This document shows positions 23,901-28,269 of a DNA stretch of 28,269 bases, piece by piece. The notes under the pieces were generated by a model. The model was given only the letters and a program-made list of their open reading frames with translations, had not been told where the DNA came from and did no database searches. Where the stretch lies: the NCBI GenBank assembly GCA_000406005.1, contig ASZN01000070.1:1-28269 (forward strand). Direction: 5' to 3'. The stretch is from Candidatus Poribacteria bacterium WGA-3G. GTDB taxonomy: Bacteria; Poribacteria; WGA-4E; WGA-3G. The position numbers and the translations under genes are program-made. The stretch's first letter is position 1, and each line of letters begins with the position of its first letter.

Positions 23901-25188
23901 CACCCTTCGCTTGCCCTACACCCATTAACACTGTGCCAGCACTCTTCATGATGCTCTCTACATCCGTGAGATCAACGTTAATCTCGCCTGACTCCACAAT
24001 AATATCGGCGACACTTTTAACACCGCGTAGCACAGTCTCATCGCTGAGATGGAACGCTTCACTCAGCGAAGGTTCGACATCAACAGTATCGAGAAGCCTC
24101 TGATTCGGCACTACAATAACGGCATCTGTGTACGCTTGAAGTTCTTGGCATCCGTATTCTGCTTGCTCAGCGCGGCGTTGATCCTCAAAATCAAACGGCA
24201 GCGTCACAACACCTATTGTCAAGGCCTTGTGTTCTCGTGCGAGGGATGCAATTACCGGTGCGGCACCTGTCCCTGTTCCGCCGCCCATGCCTGCGACAAT
24301 GAAAACCAGGCGCGCGTCTGCAAGCGCAGCGTCAAGCGTCTCCAGATTTTCCTCAGCGGCACTTCTACCGATCTCAGGATTCGCATCTGCGCCCAATCCT
24401 TGCGTGGTGTCAACTCCGATCTGTATCTGCGTCGCGCCCTCACACGTGCGGAGTGCTTCCGCGTCTGTATTCACAACATAAAATTCCACTTCTTTCCGAT
24501 AGGATACCATCATCCGTTTGATGACGTTGCACCCGGCATCGCCGACCCCGAAGATTTTAAGTTTGTCTCGGACCGGCTTGGATACCTCTTTTTCACGTGT
24601 CATAGTTGTTCCCCTCTTAATTTCTTCAACGCCAAATTCCTCGCGCAAAAGTGCGCGAATCTGGCGGAGTCTCGTTTTGACGGTACCCGCCGCCAAACCG
24701 AGTTCCTCTGCGATTTCGTTGACAGTCCACAACTCTAAATAGTACAACACCGCAACGGCGCGGACCCGCTCCGGTAGGTGATGCACGGCTTCTGTTACAG
24801 CAGCACGAAGTTCCATCTCACGCGTACGTGCAAGCACATCCCGATCAATCGTCTCTGCGAGTTTCTCGGCACTTTGAAGGATTTCGCCTCTGTTGTGTGC
24901 CTTCGCGGCGTAGTACCTTCTGCAAGTGGTGTAGGCAATTTTTCGGAGCCAAGCACCGAAGCTGCCGACCTCGCGTAAGCCTCCGATGTTTTCCCAGACT
25001 GCCACCCAAATGTCTTGAAAGATCTCTTCAGCATCACGGATTTGGCGGGAGTGTGAGACAACCATTTGCCAAATCCTTGAGCTATGACGGGAGGCGAGTT
25101 GTGCAAACGCTGCCTCGTCTCCGTCTCGCACGCGCCGGATGAGTTCTTCATCTGTCAGATCCGTATATATCGCTGAATCGTATCGCAT
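20926..25188 (-). CDS. ECF sigma factor - FtsZ - DnaE (PHP polymerase) fusion
   Basis: One uninterrupted 1420-codon frame joins three normally separate proteins. Residues about 1-190 form an ECF sigma factor: region 2 (FQDIWVAVWENIG) and region 4 (LPERVRAVAVLYYLE, VNEIAEELGLAAGTVKTRL). Residues about 208-514 are an FtsZ core: G-loop FGVGDAGCNVIKRM, tubulin signature GMGGGTGTGAAP (300-311), and T7 loop NVDLTDV with D406 and D409. After a polar linker, 546-815 is a PHP domain (HLHNHSEYS, TDHGNM, GTNDCHYL) and 815-1420 the polymerase palm, thumb and fingers, with likely catalytic D939, D941 and D1089 (PPDIDIDF, VKFDS) and a final HhH motif. The polymerase lacks the clamp-binding motif, OB fold and tau domain. 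FtsZ lacks its FtsA/ZipA-binding tail. Confidence 0.85.
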   Translation of the reverse strand: MRYDSAIYTDLTDEELIRRVRDGDEAAFAQLASRHSSRIWQMVVSHSRQIRDAEEIFQDIWVAVWENIGGLREVGSFGAWLRKIAYTTCRRYYAAKAHNRGEILQSAEKLAETIDRDVLARTREMELRAAVTEAVHHLPERVRAVAVLYYLELWTVNEIAEELGLAAGTVKTRLRQIRALLREEFGVEEIKRGTTMTREKEVSKPVRDKLKIFGVGDAGCNVIKRMMVSYRKEVEFYVVNTDAEALRTCEGATQIQIGVDTTQGLGADANPEIGRSAAEENLETLDAALADARLVFIVAGMGGGTGTGAAPVIASLAREHKALTIGVVTLPFDFEDQRRAEQAEYGCQELQAYTDAVIVVPNQRLLDTVDVEPSLSEAFHLSDETVLRGVKSVADIIVESGEINVDLTDVESIMKSAGTVLMGVGQAKGEGRARIAAEKAVSSPLLDGRKLGDAPGLVVNVSAPSDFMMNELDAGMTVIKDVAPDAMILFGLVYRDDDPDQDTVNVAVLATGIGGQSEPTTPLSTRQDGASPGSGTSIPSKTGSEFVHLHNHSEYSMLDGACRIGDMVDWAVAHSVPAVALTDHGNMFGAWELYNKATDAGIKPIIGCEVYVAPGSRKTRAQDQDGPYHLTLLAEDATGYQNLLELVSLGYTEGFYRKPRIDMEILREHRDGIIALTGCIHGQVPQLLSTNRRDEAVQNFKTLMEIMGQHNLYVEVQNHYIDKELEAYPVMVQLAKEFNLPLVGTNDCHYLRKSDHGMHDVLLCIQTKKTVNDRNRVRFDNHFYFKSVDEMREALKDYPPEAISNTLEITNRCNLELDYQRDPMPKYKLPEGYTHDSYLQELCYRGLREKYGELSEPIRQRIDYELDIIKQTGHANYFLIVGDYVAHAHKQGYPLSARGSAASSLVLYALDVIGFNPMDHGCLFERFLNLERLAPPDIDIDFADRARESIIEYLAKKYGADSVGKIATFATLGAKAAITDVGRALDMPREKVQKLADLIPRFPGITFDKALEQVPEFQALAELPENRELIEMSRAVEGMKRHVSCHATGIAISDGPLTNYVPLFKDKHDQVATQFESKAVEDVGIVKFDSIGVRSLSEVHDCLQMIKANHGTEVKLEEIPFDDEDTYSLIGNGLINGLFQLETSPGMFRVVTELRPNNFEEFSAIPALYRPGPIENGDLQDYIDRKNGVQPTVYGHPSFEGALNSTYGVCIYQEQVMQIVHDVAGFTFTEADVFRSVIGKRNEVLIEEQREKFVDSAVQKGIAKAEAETIFGLLEPTARYAFNKSHTVAYAMLAYRMAYLKTHYPREFMAAIMTGESGSVEKISRYRSECGKLADFLSVEIDLLPLDINKSEKGYTVEGNGIRDGFTAAKRIGNEAIDKILAERESGGVFTSHQDFRTRVDGVEEQVIASLVESGAFGAV
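24601..24618 (-). promoter_or_regulatory. Strong internal Shine-Dalgarno and ATG before the FtsZ module
   Basis: On the minus strand AAGAGGGG (24611-24618) precedes ATG (24601-24603, residue M196) by 7 nt. It is a better initiation site than the one of the full-length frame, which has only GGGAA 9-10 nt upstream of its ATG. Initiation here would make a 1225-aa FtsZ-polymerase without the sigma part. It suggests that sigma and FtsZ were once separate genes whose stop was lost, or that both products are made. Confidence 0.7.
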
Positions 25189-25292
25189 AGATAAATTCCC
25201 AATTAGATTTTGCCAATTAAACTGTAGTTATTATAAAGAGGGGAACTTTGGTGAAAAAGGTTTAAAAAAATGTAAATAGTTAACATTTCGTG

Positions 25293-26411
25293 CTATCGTC
25301 GTCGTGATGCTATGTCAAAGCCGACGGCTGCGACGAGTACGACACCTTTGATAATATCCTGCCATGAGGCATCCATATTCGCCATGCTCATGCCGTTGTT
25401 GAGGCTCTCCATGACGAACGCGCCTAAGATTGCGCCGAAAATGCTACCACGTCCACCCATTAAACTGGCACCACCGATCACACACGCGGCGATAGCGTCT
25501 AACTCCAATAAGCGTCCGGCTTCTGGACTCGCACTCCCGACACGGGCGGTCATGACGACACCGGCGATCGCCATCAATGCACCCATCGTCGCAAATACCC
25601 GCAACGTAACACCACGCACGTTGACACCGGAGAGGTACGCCGCTTCGGCGTTACCACCGACCGCATAGACGTAACGTCCGAAACGGGTGTGGTTGGCGAT
25701 GAAATGAAAGATAAATGCCAATCCGAAAAGGATGCAGACCGGAAACGGTACACCTTTGTGGACATTCATCACGGTGATGAACGCGACGATGAGTGCCGAT
25801 GTGGCAGCGATTTTCAATAGGAACATCGACAGAGACGTTTGCTCCGGGTTTCCGTATTGTAGCCGTGCGACGCGTTGCCGGTAAAAACGGTACCCACTGA
25901 TGCCGATGCCAATAACCATAAGTCCCCATCCGAGTGTCGGGGAGAGGTAGGCGTTGCCGATCGCTTTGAGCCAATTGTCGGGGAGCAGGATGGTCTCGCC
26001 TCTGGTAAATGCAAGCATCAAACCGCGATACCCCAGAAACCCACCTAACGTGACGATAAACGCCGGAATCCGCTGATATGCGACGAGGTAACCCTGCATC
26101 AGCCCCATCAAGATACCGATGCAGATAACGATGAAGAGCGTGACGGGAATCGGTTGCCCCCACCGGACGTGCACAATCGCTGCGATTGCACCGAGCAACC
26201 CGGCACCGTAGCCAACTGACAGGTCAATGTTGGCAGAGACGATAACCAAGGTCATGCCGACAGCGAGAATAGCTGTGACGGCGGCTTGGCGGGAGAGGTT
26301 GGATAAATTCCGAGTGCTAAGGAAGGTGCCGCTGGTCAGCAGTGTGAAAATCACCCAGACACAGACGAGCGCAAGCACCATCGCATACATACGGAGATTT
26401 AGTTTCTTCAT
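25293..26411 (-). CDS. xylH: Sugar ABC transporter permease, XylH-like
   Basis: A 372-aa inner-membrane permease of the ribose/xylose (CUT2) ABC class. It matches E. coli XylH in segments I recognise: FLSTRNLSNLSRQAAVTAILAVGMTLVIVSANIDLSVG near the N-terminus, VAYQRIPAFIVTLGG, YAVGGNAEAAYLSGVNV, and ELDAIAACVIGGASLMGG with NNGMSM near the C-terminus. About ten transmembrane segments are visible. The start overlaps the tatD stop as ATGA, indicating translational coupling. The matching ATPase and binding-protein genes (xylG, xylF) are not in this window; the orphan SBP at 19503 is a different family. Ribose or another sugar is possible instead of xylose. Confidence 0.75.
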   Translation of the reverse strand: MKKLNLRMYAMVLALVCVWVIFTLLTSGTFLSTRNLSNLSRQAAVTAILAVGMTLVIVSANIDLSVGYGAGLLGAIAAIVHVRWGQPIPVTLFIVICIGILMGLMQGYLVAYQRIPAFIVTLGGFLGYRGLMLAFTRGETILLPDNWLKAIGNAYLSPTLGWGLMVIGIGISGYRFYRQRVARLQYGNPEQTSLSMFLLKIAATSALIVAFITVMNVHKGVPFPVCILFGLAFIFHFIANHTRFGRYVYAVGGNAEAAYLSGVNVRGVTLRVFATMGALMAIAGVVMTARVGSASPEAGRLLELDAIAACVIGGASLMGGRGSIFGAILGAFVMESLNNGMSMANMDASWQDIIKGVVLVAAVGFDIASRRR

Positions 26412-27175
26412 GCTGATTTAAAGACGGTCCTGAAATTTTCTGTTGTGATTTCACCGATTGTTTCTATGGAGGTGTCGCGGAGTTCGGCTATCTTCTCTGC
26501 TACAGCACGGACGTACGCCGGTTCGTTCCGTTTGCCGCGTCGGAACTGTGGAGCGAGCCATGGGCAATCTGTCTCTATCAGGAGTCGATCCTCAGGGACT
26601 TCCCGCGCGACGGCTTGGACATCTCTCGCGTTCGGGTATGTTACAATGCCACCGATACCGATATGGAATCCGATCGCGAGACTCCTGTGCATCAATTCAA
26701 CATCACCGGTGAAGCAGTGCAGGACACCTCGGATCCTTCCTTGCCGCGCTTCTAAGATAGGTAGGATATCCATATAGGCATCGCGGTTGTGGATAACGAT
26801 CGGCATCTGCAATTCTTCGGCGAGGTCCAACTGTTGTTCAAACGCCGTTTTCTGAACAGGGCGCGGTGAGAGGTTGCGGTAGTAGTCTAATCCCATTTCA
26901 CCGAGCGCGATCACCTTCGGGTGTGCAGCGAGTTCGCGAAAGGTTTTCAAGACATCCGGGGTTAAATCTTTTGCGTCGTGCGGATGCATGCCGACAGTGG
27001 CATAGATGTGTGTATGCGCCTCTGCGAGTTCTACAGCACCGAGACTCGTCTCCATATCAAATCCGATGACCAAGATATTGGAGACCGCGGCTTCGTGTGC
27101 GCGTTGGAGGACCCTATCGCGATCACGATTGAATTGCGAGAGTTGGATATGTGCGTGTGAATCAATAAACATCAT
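26408..27175 (-). CDS. tatD: TatD family metal-dependent hydrolase
   Basis: A 255-aa TIM-barrel hydrolase of the TatD family, 3'-5' exonuclease/DNase proteins linked to DNA repair and quality control. The metal ligands are in FIDSHAHIQL (HxH), GEMGLDYYR, VIHNRDA, LHCFTGD and IETDCPWLAP, the full set in order. Length is standard. It shares an ATGA overlap with the sugar permease gene downstream, an odd functional pairing that is probably just transcriptional linkage. There is no clear Shine-Dalgarno; the first two codons are both ATG and either may be used. Confidence 0.92.
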   Translation of the reverse strand: MMFIDSHAHIQLSQFNRDRDRVLQRAHEAAVSNILVIGFDMETSLGAVELAEAHTHIYATVGMHPHDAKDLTPDVLKTFRELAAHPKVIALGEMGLDYYRNLSPRPVQKTAFEQQLDLAEELQMPIVIHNRDAYMDILPILEARQGRIRGVLHCFTGDVELMHRSLAIGFHIGIGGIVTYPNARDVQAVAREVPEDRLLIETDCPWLAPQFRRGKRNEPAYVRAVAEKIAELRDTSIETIGEITTENFRTVFKSA

Positions 27176-27292
27176 TAAATTCTGAATCGTTCATTAAAGT
27201 GCCCACGGTATCTTGCGGAAGGACGGGGTTACAAACCCTGAAGGAAACACCCCAGCAAAAACCCTGCAAAGAGGTTGCGTAAGCCGTGAAAA

Positions 27293-28003
27293 TTACATCA
27301 GAGGTGTTCGGATAACGGTTTCAAGCGTATGTGCGCGGGGTGGCTGCGTCACAAGGAACAGGATTAAATCCGCCACATCTTCCGGTAGTGTCAGATGCGC
27401 AATCACGTCGTCAGGGTGATTATCGCGGCGCATCTTTGTATCTACAGGTCCCGGGCAGACGACTGAGGCTTTTACGCCGTGTGGTCTCCCTTCGTTGTTC
27501 GTCGTCTCAGTGAACCCGATAACGGCGAATTTGGAGGCACAATACGCGCCGCCGTTATTATGTCCGAATTTGCCGGAGACCGAGGAGACGTTGACGATGT
27601 GTCCAGACTTCTGCTCACACAAATGGCTGAAGACGGCTTGTGTACCGAGAAATACGCCTTTGAGATTGACCGCCATTGTCAGGTCCCAATCTTCCTCTCG
27701 GATCTTCGGAATCGGGTTGTGGATCGCTATGCCTGCGTTGTTGACGAGGATGTCCACCTTTCCGAAGATATCAAGCGTCCGGGATACCATAGCATCAACA
27801 GAGGCTTTCGACTGGACATCGGTTGTAATAGCGAGGGCACGTCTGCCGAGTTGTGTCACCTCTTTGGCGACAGCGGTTATTTCGGTGTCCGTCCGTGCGG
27901 CGAGAACGACATCGGCACCCTCTTTAGCGAATGCGATGGCGGTCGCGCGACCGATGCCGCGTCCGCCCCCTGTGATAATTGCGATACGGTTTTCAAGTTT
28001 CAC
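27293..28003 (-). CDS. Short-chain dehydrogenase/reductase (SDR)
   Basis: A 236-aa classical SDR oxidoreductase using NAD(P)H. The cofactor motif TGGGRGIG is at residues 11-18, NNAG at 88-91, and the catalytic triad is S141, Y154 and K158 (YCASK). The C-terminus has VVCPGPVDTKM, typical of the family. The start is GTG at 28003 with a GAGGAA Shine-Dalgarno about 8 nt upstream. The alcohol or ketone substrate cannot be told; 3-oxoacyl-ACP reductase (FabG-like) is one possibility. It is on the same strand as tatD, 117 bases upstream, in a spacer containing a weak palindrome. Confidence 0.88.
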   Translation of the reverse strand: MKLENRIAIITGGGRGIGRATAIAFAKEGADVVLAARTDTEITAVAKEVTQLGRRALAITTDVQSKASVDAMVSRTLDIFGKVDILVNNAGIAIHNPIPKIREEDWDLTMAVNLKGVFLGTQAVFSHLCEQKSGHIVNVSSVSGKFGHNNGGAYCASKFAVIGFTETTNNEGRPHGVKASVVCPGPVDTKMRRDNHPDDVIAHLTLPEDVADLILFLVTQPPRAHTLETVIRTPLM

Positions 28004-28023
28004 GGTTCTTCCTCAGAGTAGTA

Positions 28024-28040
28024 GGCACACGCCGTGTGCC
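28024..28040. repeat. Short palindrome next to the terminal-repeat element
   Basis: GGCACACG and CGTGTGCC pair perfectly around one central base, preceded by GTA. It follows the GTAGG-type border seen at the other intergenic palindromes. It lies upstream of the SDR gene. Confidence 0.55.
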
Positions 28041-28053
28041 GTTTAACAATAAT

Positions 28054-28260
28054 AGGACTTACGCATGCCGCTCTTTTGTAGCACAAACTTCATAGAAGTT
28101 GACAGTAACCAGTCACCAGTATCCAGTGAAAAGAGGTTTTCTTTTCTGGTAACTGATAACTGGCAACTGGTAACTGATCCAGTTTGTGTCACCAGAACGC
28201 TGTGTTTTCCGAAAATTCTCATCTAACAGAACGGGCTGCAGTCAAAATTGCGTAAGTCCT
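28054..28260. mobile_element. MITE-like element with 12-bp terminal inverted repeats
   Basis: AGGACTTACGCA (28054-28065) and TGCGTAAGTCCT (28249-28260) are perfect inverted copies, 207 bp end to end. No coding frame of note lies between. The interior has a set of short ACTGG/CCAGT units, partly arranged as an imperfect hairpin around 28094-28175. The perfect ends and lack of a transposase are what one expects of a miniature non-autonomous element moved by a related insertion sequence. No target-site duplication is evident by eye. Confidence 0.55.
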
Positions 28261-28269
28261 GACTACGAT

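Noticed and set aside
24049..24738. 229-aa plus-strand frame opposite the FtsZ and sigma modules
   Set aside because: It is an antisense shadow of the fusion gene with Cys- and Arg-rich, family-less sequence and no Shine-Dalgarno.
20926..25188. Reading the fusion as three separate genes in one frame by chance
   Set aside because: Possible for sigma/FtsZ because of the internal ribosome site, but not for FtsZ/DnaE, where no start codon is available; kept as one CDS with the internal start noted.
25230..25275. GGGGAACTTT on the plus strand, reminiscent of an ECF-sigma -35 element
   Set aside because: It points away from the sigma gene and into the antisense strand of the permease; no convincing -10 partner at the right distance was found.
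27479..28046. 180-183-aa plus-strand frames opposite the SDR gene
   Set aside because: Two different frames overlap the SDR gene; the SDR has all family motifs, so these are shadows.

Overview
This window reads as a bacterial chromosome segment that is mostly housekeeping and metabolic genes, AT/GC-balanced, with compact intergenic spaces and strong sigma-70 style promoters. The combination of a formylglycine-type sulfatase, a phytanoyl-CoA-dioxygenase (PhyH) family protein, an Nramp-like transporter, futalosine-pathway menaquinone synthesis (mqnC) and many short intergenic palindromes resembles what I know of Candidatus Poribacteria and related sponge- or ocean-associated lineages. That assignment is inference from gene content, not a search result.

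Layout. Positions 1-3401 (minus strand) hold a translation/transcription cluster read from a perfect TTGACA-17-TATAAT promoter: tRNA-Thr(TGT), tRNA-Tyr(GTA), tRNA-Gly(TCC), tRNA-Thr(GGT), rpmG (50 aa), tRNA-Trp(CCA), secE, nusG, rplK, rplA, then what is probably the rplJ leader. This is the classic tRNA-tuf-secE-nusG-rplKAJL order with tuf missing. Next come rpoZ (minus) and, divergently, mqnC and a sulfatase (plus). A membrane-anchored PpiD/SurA-like peptidyl-prolyl isomerase (minus) is divergent from an OGG1-type 8-oxoguanine glycosylase, followed by an acidic coiled-coil protein and a family-4-like glycosyltransferase. After tRNA-Leu(GAG) there is a three-gene operon (11668-16898): a YdiJ-like FAD/Fe-S dehydrogenase, an Nramp-fold transporter lacking the metal-binding DPGN motif, and a PhyH dioxygenase. 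Then a CorC-like CBS protein, a 45-aa membrane microprotein whose start overlaps the CBS stop, an M23 envelope peptidase and an orphan periplasmic solute-binding protein.

The most unusual object is the 1420-codon minus-strand frame at 20926-25188. It encodes, without an intervening stop, an ECF-type sigma factor (about residues 1-190), a complete FtsZ GTPase core (about 208-514), and the PHP plus polymerase body of a C-family DNA polymerase III alpha subunit (about 546-1420). The polymerase stops right after the helix-hairpin-helix region, so the clamp-binding, OB-fold and tau-binding C-terminus is absent. A strong Shine-Dalgarno precedes an internal ATG at the sigma/FtsZ border, so two products are possible, but no ATG, GTG or TTG lies in frame between the end of FtsZ and the polymerase. 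FtsZ and the polymerase therefore appear to be genuinely fused in this sequence. I do not know of a described protein with this architecture.

The right end (minus strand) carries tatD and a XylH-like sugar permease overlapping by ATGA, preceded by a short-chain dehydrogenase. A roughly 207-bp non-coding element with perfect 12-bp terminal inverted repeats closes the window. No CRISPR array, transposase gene or rRNA gene was seen.
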